Assembly (NCBI GenBank): GCA_017394605.1
Contig: JAFPXU010000117.1
Location: forward strand, 1 to 60,909
Length of the DNA: 60,909 nt
Direction: 5' to 3'
Source of the DNA: Clostridia bacterium
GTDB taxonomy: Bacteria > Bacillota_A > Clostridia > Christensenellales > CAG-138
Position numbers and translations under genes: made by a program. The notes beneath the pieces were generated by a model, which was given only the letters and a program-made list of their open reading frames with translations, had not been told where the DNA came from and did not search any database. Positions 1 through 7,383 of this stretch are shown piece after piece (the stretch's first letter is position 1; the number at the start of each line of letters is the position of its first letter).

Positions 1-3
1 CGG

Positions 4-25
4 AAAAACGCCCCTTGAGGGGCGT
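4..25 (-). terminator. intrinsic terminator at left edge
   Basis: A perfect 7-bp stem (ACGCCCC at 8-14 with GGGGCGT at 19-25, loop TTGA) is followed on the minus strand by five T residues. It would stop leftward transcripts coming from the VanW gene or from the element between them. On the plus strand there is no T-run after the stem. Confidence 0.65.
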
Positions 26-139
26 AAAGTAAGATGAGACACTGTAGCTTGAGCCTGCGAAAGCAGCGCCTTGAGACGCGAGTCGGCAACGCGGGCTTAT
101 AGCCATAGATCAAACCACCCTTTTGAAGGGTGGTGATGA
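26..139. other. hairpin-rich non-coding element, possible IS200/IS605-type right end
   Basis: No convincing coding frame is present. Read on the plus strand, the stretch holds a GAAA-capped hairpin (CTGC-GAAA-GCAG near 57-68), a CGCG/CGCG stem near 77-93, a GGCT-TAT-AGCC hairpin near 94-104 and a perfect 7-bp hairpin (ACCACCC 114-120 with GGGTGGT 128-134, loop TTTTGAA). The last hairpin ends six bases from the VanW stop codon. Successive compact hairpins ending in a palindrome and GATGAC resemble the right ends and omega-RNA scaffolds of IS200/IS605 TnpB elements. That identity is inferred from general appearance; any transposase would lie left of the window. It could instead be a 3' UTR structure of the VanW gene. 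Confidence 0.35.
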
Positions 140-1843
140 CTAGGGCTGTTCCGAATCGGGATCGGTGTAGGTAATGACGCCGTCTGTCGGCGGATCCGGG
201 TCGATATAGACCGGTTCGGGCGTGGGAAGGATCTCGGGCGGATCGGTGATGACCGGTATGTTCGGGTCGGGCGTTTCGACGACCGTTCCCGTGGCGGGAT
301 CGACATAGACCGGGTCCGGTCCGACACGCTTCGATCCGTTGAACGCCTTGTACGTGGAGAGCGCCAGCTTTTCGGTGCGGACCAGTTTTCCGTCTTTGTA
401 GTAATGCTTATAGGACTGGTATATGGCACCGTTCTGCGTCGCAACGTCGATCTCTTCCGTGCCAGGCTCCAGAGTCGGATCAAGAATGACTTCCATTTCA
501 CCGTCCGGGTAGAGGGTCTCGATCTTTTCCGCGGTCAGACGGATCTCGTCATACTCGTCCGTATCGAATTCCACGCGGTAGATTTTGAAGTAAACGTTTT
601 TGCCTTCCGTCCAGCTGAAAATCACGATATCGTTGTCGGTATTGTTGCTGAACTTGAAATCGATCATGTTTCCGACGGAGTTGATCGTAGCGTCCAGTCC
701 CTTGTCGATATAGGAGACCGGCATGGAGTGGTTTCTCCGTGAGACGATTTTCAGATCGGCCTTAACAGCGGCATTGTACAGCGTGGAGGAAAGCTGGCAT
801 ACGCCGCCTCCCGCCTGGATTTCGGTCGTGCCGGATACGTACGCGTTAGCTTCCTTCCAACCTCTGGAGAGCGTTCTTACGCCGAGGGTGTCGTTGGTGG
901 AGAAGGTTTCTCCGGGAGCGAGCTTTGTTCCGTTGATCAGATCGGCGCCCTTCTGAATATTGAAGATACGGCTGCTGGAACTGCCCTTGAAGCTGGTATC
1001 AAACTGTACCGATATGTATTCGGAAGAAGCGGTTTCTTTAATGTCGCAGGGTATCTGAATGTTCTGGCTTGTTCTGTTCGTAAGTGCGTTGAGAATCATG
1101 CCGGACAGCTCGTCCTGACGCACGGTGACCTGACGGGTGGAACCGGATGTTTCGATCGTGTGGTTTTCCCTGTCGATATTTGTGATGCCGATTCCGGAAC
1201 CGCTGTGGTTGATCTGGTTCGCGAGCGAGGACGCGATACTTTTGACGGAGGCTTCCGACGGCGTAAAGGTGATTTCGTATGTCCTTCCTTCCGCGGCGAT
1301 CCTGTCCGCGGCGGCGAGTGCCAGATCGATGGAATCGGACTGCGGTTCCTTGATCGCTTTCTTGATCAGGGCGGCAGCATCATTGGAATAGGCAACGTTT
1401 GAAAGGTCGATCGGGGTCGAACTGCCTTCAAACTGCGCGTTGATTTGGATGCCGGGAGCATATGCTTCAATGACCGGGCGGAGCGCCGACATGGCTTCCG
1501 ACTCCGTCATGCCGCCGAGATCCTGACCGTTGATCGTAACGCCCTGCGGAACGGTGGATCCGCTCATGATTGTTTCGTACCGGACGCGCCGCTCTTCTTC
1601 CTGACGCCGAAGTTCTTCCGCTTCCGCGAGCGCAATCGCGGCTTTCTCTTCCGAGATGCGCTTCTGCTCAATGATAAAATAGGAAGCCATCGCGATCAGT
1701 ACGATCGCAATGCAGACGCATACGATCACAATCGCCTTTTTGGAAGTGCCTGCTTTTTTCCGGGAAGGCAGCAGATCAAATTCCTCGTCAAAGGAAGAGG
1801 AGGAATTTGAAGAATAATTGGATTCAGCTGGTTTGTTTTTCAT
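140..1843 (-). CDS. VanW-family membrane-anchored surface protein with G5-like domain
   Basis: A 567-residue protein. A polar, Ser-rich cytoplasmic N-terminus (1-34) precedes one membrane segment (about 35-58), then an extracellular part with a peptidoglycan-binding-4-like region. The VanW domain follows (GGGVCQLSSTLYN near residue 348, then RRNHSMPVSYI), then a G5-like segment (LDPTLEPGTEEI, YYKDGKLVRTEKL) and a Pro/Asp/Glu-rich tail. VanW proteins are common in Gram-positive cell envelopes, but their biochemical role is not settled; G5 domains are linked to wall or glycan binding. The ATG at 1843 gives a normal signal anchor; an in-frame start at 1885 would add 14 residues without better support. 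The gene is divergent from recX. Two hairpins follow its stop. Confidence 0.85.
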   Translation of the reverse strand: MKNKPAESNYSSNSSSSFDEEFDLLPSRKKAGTSKKAIVIVCVCIAIVLIAMASYFIIEQKRISEEKAAIALAEAEELRRQEEERRVRYETIMSGSTVPQGVTINGQDLGGMTESEAMSALRPVIEAYAPGIQINAQFEGSSTPIDLSNVAYSNDAAALIKKAIKEPQSDSIDLALAAADRIAAEGRTYEITFTPSEASVKSIASSLANQINHSGSGIGITNIDRENHTIETSGSTRQVTVRQDELSGMILNALTNRTSQNIQIPCDIKETASSEYISVQFDTSFKGSSSSRIFNIQKGADLINGTKLAPGETFSTNDTLGVRTLSRGWKEANAYVSGTTEIQAGGGVCQLSSTLYNAAVKADLKIVSRRNHSMPVSYIDKGLDATINSVGNMIDFKFSNNTDNDIVIFSWTEGKNVYFKIYRVEFDTDEYDEIRLTAEKIETLYPDGEMEVILDPTLEPGTEEIDVATQNGAIYQSYKHYYKDGKLVRTEKLALSTYKAFNGSKRVGPDPVYVDPATGTVVETPDPNIPVITDPPEILPTPEPVYIDPDPPTDGVITYTDPDSEQP

Positions 1844-1974
1844 CGTTACACCGTTAAAAAATGATATATGATTATTATGCAACAAATAATCCGCCCTTTT
1901 TCGGGGTTTTCAGTTTTGTTACAATTTGTTCATGCCAGTTTCTAACAAATCAGAGGGTGTGGTATATTACAAAA
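1844..1974. promoter_or_regulatory. divergent intergenic region vanW-like / recX
   Basis: AT-rich spacer between divergent genes. It contains an inverted repeat (TTTGTTA at 1915-1921 with TAACAAA at 1943-1949) that could be an operator or a leader hairpin for recX. No confident -35/-10 pair could be assigned on either strand. Confidence 0.35.
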
Positions 1975-2490
1975 ATGGAAAAGAAATCTGCGCCTAAAAA
2001 GTCGGCTATGGACGCTGCTTTATTCTATCTCGGAATAAGGGACAGGTCCGTCGGGGAGATGCGTGAGTATCTTCAGAAGAAACAGTACGAAGCGGATGAG
2101 ATCGAAAGCATTCTCACGCGCCTGAAGGAGCTTTCGCTCCTTGATGACAGTGCTTTTGCCCGGAGGGTGCTGCGCTCCAAGACAGCCATGAAACCGGTCA
2201 GCCGGAAGGAAATGAAAGCCGTGCTGATCCGGCACAAGATTGGGAAAGAGATCGTAGAGGATACGCTTTCGGAATTTGACCACGAAATGGAGCTGGCCTC
2301 CGCCAGGAAACTTGCGGAGGAAGTGACCCGCAAGGTCGCAAAATATCCGAAGGAGGAACGGTGGAGACGCGCAGCCGCCAAAATGTCAGCGAAAGGGTAT
2401 CCGTACGGAGTGATCCGTGAGGCTCTTGCGGGTATGAGCGGGGAAGATCCAGAAATCACGGACGACGCGGAACAGGAGTACACGGAATGA
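1975..2490 (+). CDS. recX: RecX, regulator of RecA
   Basis: 171 residues with the three-helix tandem repeats of RecX (ALFYLGIRDRSVGEMREYL, then LKELSLLDDSAFARRVLRSK, then AKMSAKGYPYGVIREAL). RecX binds RecA filaments and modulates recombination and the SOS response. The ATG at 1975 was chosen because the Lys-rich start MEKKSAPKK leads straight into the first repeat; a longer in-frame extension to 1861 is hydrophobic and unlike RecX. No classical Shine-Dalgarno lies close to this ATG (an AGAGGG is about 17 nt upstream). recA is not in the window. The gene overlaps nnr by 4 nt (ATGA), so the two are translationally coupled. Confidence 0.88.
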   Translation: MEKKSAPKKSAMDAALFYLGIRDRSVGEMREYLQKKQYEADEIESILTRLKELSLLDDSAFARRVLRSKTAMKPVSRKEMKAVLIRHKIGKEIVEDTLSEFDHEMELASARKLAEEVTRKVAKYPKEERWRRAAAKMSAKGYPYGVIREALAGMSGEDPEITDDAEQEYTE

Positions 2491-3995
2491 TCGGATTGTA
2501 TACCCCGCAGCAGATGCGGGAAATGGATTCCTTCCTGATAGACGGAGGGATTATCAGCGGTTACGCGCTGATGAAAAACGCTGCCAAAGCCGCATTGAAC
2601 GATATCGTCCGTCTCGTTCCGGATCTGCGCGAAAGACAGATTGTCATAGCATGCGGGAAGGGAAACAACGGCGGAGACGGACTCTGCATTCTTAGAATGC
2701 TGCATGAGACCGGATACAGCGTCCGCGGGCTGCTGATGTCGGACCGTTTTTCGGGGGATGCGCTGGATGCCTATGAGGACGCTGTTCGAAGCGGATGCAG
2801 GATGGATATATTCACCGGAAGTCCGGACGTGGACCGCAGCACGATCGTCATTGACGCGTTGTTCGGTACGGGACTTAACCGGGAACTGAACGGCGCCTAT
2901 GCCGAAATCATCGAATCGATCAATCATTCCGGGGCGTATGTTGTTTCCATCGACATTCCATCCGGCGTTAACGGGGAAAACGGCCGGATCATGGGATGCG
3001 CGGTCCGCGCGGACATGACGGTGACGCTTCAGTATCTGAAACCGGGACTCCTTCTGTATCCCGGCAGGGCGAATGCCGGCATAGTTACGTCAGTACCGAT
3101 CGACGACCGGTATCCGAAGCCGGAGACGAAACTGTTAACCATGGAGAAAAGCGATCTCCGCGCATGGATTCCCGAACAGAAAGCGGACGATTACAAGGGG
3201 AAAAACGGCAAGGCACTGATTCTGGCGGGCAGCAGGAATTATTCCGGAGCGGCGCTGATGTGCACCGCGTCCGCGCTGCGGACGGGTTCCGGCCTGACTT
3301 ACTGCGCGGTTCCGCACGCGCTGAAAAACATGTTTTCCGTTCTGCCGGAAGCCATTTCCGTCCCGCTCGGCGAGGACCGCGACGATTCGTGGAGCGTCGG
3401 TTGCTGCTGCGAGGCAAGGGAGTTGATTTCAGGGAAGGATGTCGTATGCGCTGGTCCCGGGATGGGACCGGTCGAGGATCCGGAACTGATAGCCTGCATC
3501 CTGAGGTCCGGTGTTTCCTGCGTTATTGACGCGGACGCTTTGAACTGCATAGCGTCGAATCCCGCACTGCTTGAACTGCTTCACGCGAATACCGTAATCA
3601 CGCCTCACGTCGGTGAAATGTCCAGACTGACCGGGGACAGCATCACGTCGATCCAGTCGGATCCCGTGAAATCCGCGGTTACGTTCTCGGAACGGTATCA
3701 CTGCGTGACGGTACTGAAAGGCGCAACCTCCTGCATCAGCAACGGATCGGATTGCGTCCTGAACACGACCGGCAATCCCGGTCTGGCCAAAGGCGGGAGC
3801 GGCGATGTTCTGAGCGGCATCATCACGGCGCTTATGGCTCTGAAAGTGGATCCGTTTCACGCGGCTTGCGCAGGAGCGTATCTGCTAGGCGCATCCAGCG
3901 AGACTGCTCTCGAACTTTTAAAAGCGCGCGCCATGATCGCGGGGGACGTGATCTCCGCGATCCGCGAAACGCTTGAAAAGCATTTTGTTTTCTGA
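2487..3995 (+). CDS. nnr: bifunctional NAD(P)H-hydrate epimerase / ADP-dependent dehydratase
   Basis: 502 residues, the full length of the fused metabolite-repair enzyme. The N-terminal YjeF_N epimerase (about 1-215) shows GKGNNGGDG at 57-65 and DALFGTGLNRE. The C-terminal ribokinase-like dehydratase carries AGSRNYSGAALM and NPGLAKGGSGDVLSG near 429-443. Together they epimerise and dehydrate NAD(P)HX, the damaged hydrated cofactor. The start overlaps recX by 4 nt. The stop codon (3993-3995) directly abuts the stop codon of the convergent alr gene with no spacer, so there is no room for a dedicated terminator. Confidence 0.95.
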   Translation: MIGLYTPQQMREMDSFLIDGGIISGYALMKNAAKAALNDIVRLVPDLRERQIVIACGKGNNGGDGLCILRMLHETGYSVRGLLMSDRFSGDALDAYEDAVRSGCRMDIFTGSPDVDRSTIVIDALFGTGLNRELNGAYAEIIESINHSGAYVVSIDIPSGVNGENGRIMGCAVRADMTVTLQYLKPGLLLYPGRANAGIVTSVPIDDRYPKPETKLLTMEKSDLRAWIPEQKADDYKGKNGKALILAGSRNYSGAALMCTASALRTGSGLTYCAVPHALKNMFSVLPEAISVPLGEDRDDSWSVGCCCEARELISGKDVVCAGPGMGPVEDPELIACILRSGVSCVIDADALNCIASNPALLELLHANTVITPHVGEMSRLTGDSITSIQSDPVKSAVTFSERYHCVTVLKGATSCISNGSDCVLNTTGNPGLAKGGSGDVLSGIITALMALKVDPFHAACAGAYLLGASSETALELLKARAMIAGDVISAIRETLEKHFVF

Positions 3996-5108
3996 TTATG
4001 AAACGAAAAAGACTCTCGGTACGCGGCTGTTGATGCTGAGAAGGATCTCATAGCTGATCGTACCGGCAAGATCCGCGAGCTCGTCCGCTGAAATATATCC
4101 GTCTCCCTGCTTTCCGAGGAGAACGACTTCGTCGCCGACGGAAACATTTCCTGCATCCGTGATATCGCACATCATCTGGTCCATGCAGATGGTGCCGATC
4201 AGAGGAGCCCGTTTCCCGTTGATCAGGACGAAAGCCTTTCCCGAAAGGCATCTTTTATACCCGTCGCCGTATCCGACAGGAAGCGTGGCGATTCTGCGGA
4301 CAGAATCCGCGATATACTTCCGCCCGTAACTGACGGAGTCGCCCGGATGGATCTCCTTGACAAAGGATACGTGCGTCTTCCAGGTAAGCGCGGGGGAGAG
4401 TTCGTCCACGATATCCGAGGATCCGCGCGGACTGTATCCGTAGAGGGAGATTCCTCCGCGGACCATGTCATAGTGCAGGGACGGGTGGTAGAAGATCGCG
4501 CCGCTGTTGGCGGCATGAATGATCGGGTCAAATCCGCGTTTATGCGCTTCATGGATGAACAGCTCAAAACGCTCATGCTGGCGGTCCGTAAAGGACGGAT
4601 CGCTGATCTCGGAAACGGCGAAATGGGTGAACATGCCGATGAATTTCAGGGAAGACAGAGATGGAAGAAGGTCCAACGCGTCCCTGAAGTCCTTCAGATC
4701 GATAAAGCCGATACGGTTCATTCCGGTATCGATCTTAAAGTGGAATCCGCAGATCTTCCCTTGCCTGGCTGCTTCCGTGTTCAACGCGGAAAGGCTTTCC
4801 TTCTGCGCCACGGCGGGATGGAGATCGTACGCGACAACCGACGGAAACTCGTCCGGAAGCGTGGCGCCCAGGATCAGGATAGGCTTCCGGATGCCTGCCT
4901 CGCGCAGCCGGATTCCTTCCTCCGTGATCGCGACGCCGAAGTAGTCCACGTGATCCTCAAGATGAAGCGCGGTATCCACAAGCCCATGTCCGTAGGCGTT
5001 TGCCTTGATTACAGCAAGGAATTTCGTACCGTCCGGTATATGCGATTTCAGGACGCTTACGTTATGGAGTATATGATCAAGATTGATTTCAGCAATTGTC
5101 GGTCTCAT
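3996..5108 (-). CDS. alr: alanine racemase
   Basis: 370-residue fold-type III PLP enzyme that interconverts L- and D-alanine for peptidoglycan. The PLP lysine is K35 in IKANAYGHG. The second catalytic residue is the tyrosine in VSYGRKY, near GYGDGYKR. Alr is usually just downstream of nnr on the same strand in Firmicutes; here it is inverted and converges on nnr with zero spacing, which suggests a local inversion (inference). Its start (TTTGACAGCC side at 5108) faces the rsmD promoter region. Confidence 0.96.
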   Translation of the reverse strand: MRPTIAEINLDHILHNVSVLKSHIPDGTKFLAVIKANAYGHGLVDTALHLEDHVDYFGVAITEEGIRLREAGIRKPILILGATLPDEFPSVVAYDLHPAVAQKESLSALNTEAARQGKICGFHFKIDTGMNRIGFIDLKDFRDALDLLPSLSSLKFIGMFTHFAVSEISDPSFTDRQHERFELFIHEAHKRGFDPIIHAANSGAIFYHPSLHYDMVRGGISLYGYSPRGSSDIVDELSPALTWKTHVSFVKEIHPGDSVSYGRKYIADSVRRIATLPVGYGDGYKRCLSGKAFVLINGKRAPLIGTICMDQMMCDITDAGNVSVGDEVVLLGKQGDGYISADELADLAGTISYEILLSINSRVPRVFFVS

Positions 5109-5118
5109 TTGACAGCCT

Positions 5119-5240
5119 TTGGATTGGATTTATTACATCAGTATAATACACCCGGAGGCAATATATGAATAAAAAAGTCAGATATTAGTATACATCTTGT
5201 ACGATGGATTGCAAGAATGATATAATCTACAGGTTGAATT
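5119..5240 (+). promoter_or_regulatory. two promoters and a possible 7-codon leader ORF upstream of rsmD
   Basis: Promoter 1 is TTGGAT (5119-5124), a 17-bp spacer and TATAAT (5142-5147). Promoter 2 is TTGTAC (5197-5202), an 18-bp spacer and TATAAT (5221-5226). Between them a good ribosome-binding site (CGGAGG, 5154-5159) precedes ATG at 5165, which opens a frame encoding only MNKKVRY before TAG at 5186-5188. Transcripts from promoter 1 would start almost at that ribosome-binding site. The role of the mini-ORF is unknown, and it may be chance. Confidence 0.5.
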
Positions 5241-5798
5241 ATGCGAATCATTACGGGAAAAGCGAAGGGAAAGGTTCTGACCGCGCCGGAAGGACTTGAA
5301 ACACGTCCGACACTGGATCGTGTCAAGGAGGCGCTTTTCGGAAGCATCCAGTTTGAAGTGGAGGGTGCAGCCGTTCTGGACCTGTTTTCCGGCTCCGGGA
5401 ATATCGGTCTGGAAGCGGCGTCGAGAGGGGCGCGTAAAACGGTCATGAACGATCATTCTCCCGCAGCGGTATCCTGTATCCGGCGGAACACGGATATTAC
5501 AGGTCTTTCGGATCATGTGGAGATTCTGCAGAAGGATTTCCGGGACTGTGTACGTTTTCTTGCCTGTCGCGGGGACAGATTTGATTTCGTGTTTATCGAC
5601 GCGCCGTTCCGTACAGGCCTTGCCGCGGAGGCAGCGGGGCTTGTTTTCTCGGAAGGCATATTGAACCCCGGCGGTTCGGTATTTGTGGAGCACGCTTCGG
5701 ACGACGTTCCGGTATGTGTCCCGGAACTGTATGAAATAAAGAGAACAAGAAGATACGGCGCCTCCAGTTTTTCCCTTCTGAAAAGGAGCAATGAATGA
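5241..5798 (+). CDS. rsmD: 16S rRNA (guanine966-N2)-methyltransferase RsmD
   Basis: 185 residues with the Rossmann-fold methyltransferase core: AdoMet loop DLFSGSGNIGLEA at about 47-59 and the catalytic motif IV written as DAPF near residue 120 instead of the more usual DPPY. The N-terminus MRIITGKAKGKVL and TRPTLDRVKEALF are typical RsmD signatures. It methylates G966 of 16S rRNA during small-subunit assembly. The gene overlaps coaD by 4 nt; rsmD-coaD is a widespread bacterial pair. Confidence 0.94.
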   Translation: MRIITGKAKGKVLTAPEGLETRPTLDRVKEALFGSIQFEVEGAAVLDLFSGSGNIGLEAASRGARKTVMNDHSPAAVSCIRRNTDITGLSDHVEILQKDFRDCVRFLACRGDRFDFVFIDAPFRTGLAAEAAGLVFSEGILNPGGSVFVEHASDDVPVCVPELYEIKRTRRYGASSFSLLKRSNE

Positions 5799-6283
5799 AG
5801 ATCTGCGTTTACCCCGGTAGTTTTGATCCGTTTACGATCGGCCATCTGGATGTTCTGACGAGCGCGGCGAGTCTTTTTGACAAGGTATATGTCGGCGTTT
5901 TGAACAATACATCGAAGAATCCCGTTTTCACACCGGACGAACGGGTGGAAATGATCCAGAAGGTGATCGATTCCTATTCGATGAAGAACGTCATTGCGGA
6001 TCAGTTCAACGGTCTTCTCGTGGAATATGCCAAGAAGATCAACGCGGGATATCTGATCAGAGGATTGCGGGCTATTACGGATTTCGAGTACGAATTTCAG
6101 ATCGACGCGATGAATCATCATCTGGCACCGGACATCAAAACGGTATATTTCATGTCCTCGCCGGCGCATTCTTTTCTGAGTTCGAGTACGATCAAGGAAG
6201 TCGTCAGTCTCGGAGCGGACATCAAGGGACTCGTTCCGGATTGCATTTTAGATAAAATAACAGAGAGGTTGAATAAAAAATGA
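5795..6283 (+). CDS. coaD: phosphopantetheine adenylyltransferase
   Basis: 162 residues, the standard length. The nucleotidyltransferase motif PGSFDPFTIGHLDVL covers about 7-21 and the second signature HSFLSSSTIKEV lies near the C-terminus. It transfers AMP to 4'-phosphopantetheine in coenzyme A synthesis. ATGA overlaps join it to rsmD upstream and to the coiled-coil gene downstream, so the three are one translational unit that ends at the 7259 terminator. Confidence 0.97.
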   Translation: MKICVYPGSFDPFTIGHLDVLTSAASLFDKVYVGVLNNTSKNPVFTPDERVEMIQKVIDSYSMKNVIADQFNGLLVEYAKKINAGYLIRGLRAITDFEYEFQIDAMNHHLAPDIKTVYFMSSPAHSFLSSSTIKEVVSLGADIKGLVPDCILDKITERLNKK

Positions 6284-7236
6284 GCAGTGCACAGACAATG
6301 AAGATCTACAGTATCATCTCCAGGATAGAGGACGAGCTGGAAGACAGCCCGAAAACCAAATTCGCCGGACAGGGCAACAGGCGTGTCGTGGAAATAGACC
6401 GGCTGTTCGATCTTCTGGACGACCTGAAGGTGACGATTCCTGAGGACATCAGGAGAGCGACCGGCATTATCGCAGAAGCGGAGAACACGATCCGGGACGC
6501 GAAGGAGAAGGCGGATGACATCATCGCCGAGTCCCAGCAGGAAGCGGATCAGATTCTCCAGCAGGCACAGAACAACGCAGAGAGCATCTATCGGAAGGCA
6601 CAGACCGAATACGAGCAGCGCGTCAGCGAATCCGAGATCTACAGAGAAGCGCTCAACCGCGCGAACGAGATCTCCCAGGAAGCGGAGACAAACGCGAACG
6701 CCATCTATAACGGCGCCAAGAACTATGCCGAGGGCATTCTTCTCGATCTCCAGAATTACCTGAGCGAATATCACAGAATGATTGCAGACAATAGGGCGGA
6801 GCTGTCCGACACGCCCGACGTCCGTCAGCCTGACCTTGAAGCGGCTCCGGAACGCAGCTTTAACGAGACCTATGTGCGCGCTCCGAAGGCGGAGGAATAC
6901 CGTCCTGCTCCCGCGGCGCCGGCACCGGCTCCCACACAGGATACGGTTCTGTTTGACCGGAACGAGTATCAGAACTACGCGCAGGAACAGCAGGCGCCCG
7001 CTCCAAGAGAGGAGAGAGCATTCGCTCCGAAGAACGTCCGCAAGCGTGCCGATGAGGACGAGGAAGACTTCTCCTTTGAAGATGAGGAGGAAGAAGTAAA
7101 GCCGAAGAAAAAGAACTTTTTCCAGCGGATGTTCGAAGTCGAAGAGTATGACGACGACGATGACGATGAGGATGAGGATGATTTCGAGGAAGAGCCGCCG
7201 AAAAAACGCAAATCTCTCCTTAAATCACGCAAATAA
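6280..7236 (+). CDS. coiled-coil protein with acidic C-terminal tail (DivIVA / ATPase stalk-like)
   Basis: 318 residues in three parts. Residues 1-175 are alpha-helical, heptad-patterned and rich in Glu, Gln and Ala, like F/V-type ATPase stalk subunits or DivIVA-like proteins. About 180-250 is a Pro/Ala-rich linker (RPAPAAPAPAP). The C-terminus has long Asp/Glu runs and closes with basic KKRKSLLKSRK. No membrane segment or catalytic motif is visible. Clostridial genomes often carry an uncharacterised coiled-coil gene after coaD, commonly labelled ATPase or ATP synthase B-like; no ATPase neighbours are present here, so a structural or cell-division scaffold role is more likely (inference). It overlaps coaD by 4 nt. 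Confidence 0.7.
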   Translation: MSSAQTMKIYSIISRIEDELEDSPKTKFAGQGNRRVVEIDRLFDLLDDLKVTIPEDIRRATGIIAEAENTIRDAKEKADDIIAESQQEADQILQQAQNNAESIYRKAQTEYEQRVSESEIYREALNRANEISQEAETNANAIYNGAKNYAEGILLDLQNYLSEYHRMIADNRAELSDTPDVRQPDLEAAPERSFNETYVRAPKAEEYRPAPAAPAPAPTQDTVLFDRNEYQNYAQEQQAPAPREERAFAPKNVRKRADEDEEDFSFEDEEEEVKPKKKNFFQRMFEVEEYDDDDDDEDEDDFEEEPPKKRKSLLKSRK

Positions 7237-7258
7237 CTTTATATGAGATCATAAAGAC

Positions 7259-7282
7259 AGGCGCCGGAAACGGCGCCTTTTT
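7259..7282 (+). terminator. terminator of the rsmD-coaD operon
   Basis: An 8-bp GC-rich stem (AGGCGCCG at 7259-7266, CGGCGCCT at 7271-7278) capped by a GAAA tetraloop and followed by a T5 run. Confidence 0.9.
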
Positions 7283-7311
7283 ACTTCTGATTTTCTCCTT
7301 CCGGATCAAAT

Positions 7312-7349
7312 AAAAAAGCTGTCTCACCGCATCGGATGGGACAGCTTTT
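7312..7349 (-). terminator. terminator of the blaI/M56 operon
   Basis: The stem AAAAGCTGTC / GACAGCTTTT encloses a 16-nt loop. On the minus strand it is followed by TTTTTTATTT, so it ends the leftward regulatory operon. It lies back-to-back with the plus-strand terminator at 7259. Confidence 0.8.
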
Positions 7350-7383
7350 AAATCGACCGGATAAGCCGGAGAAATCATAGAGA

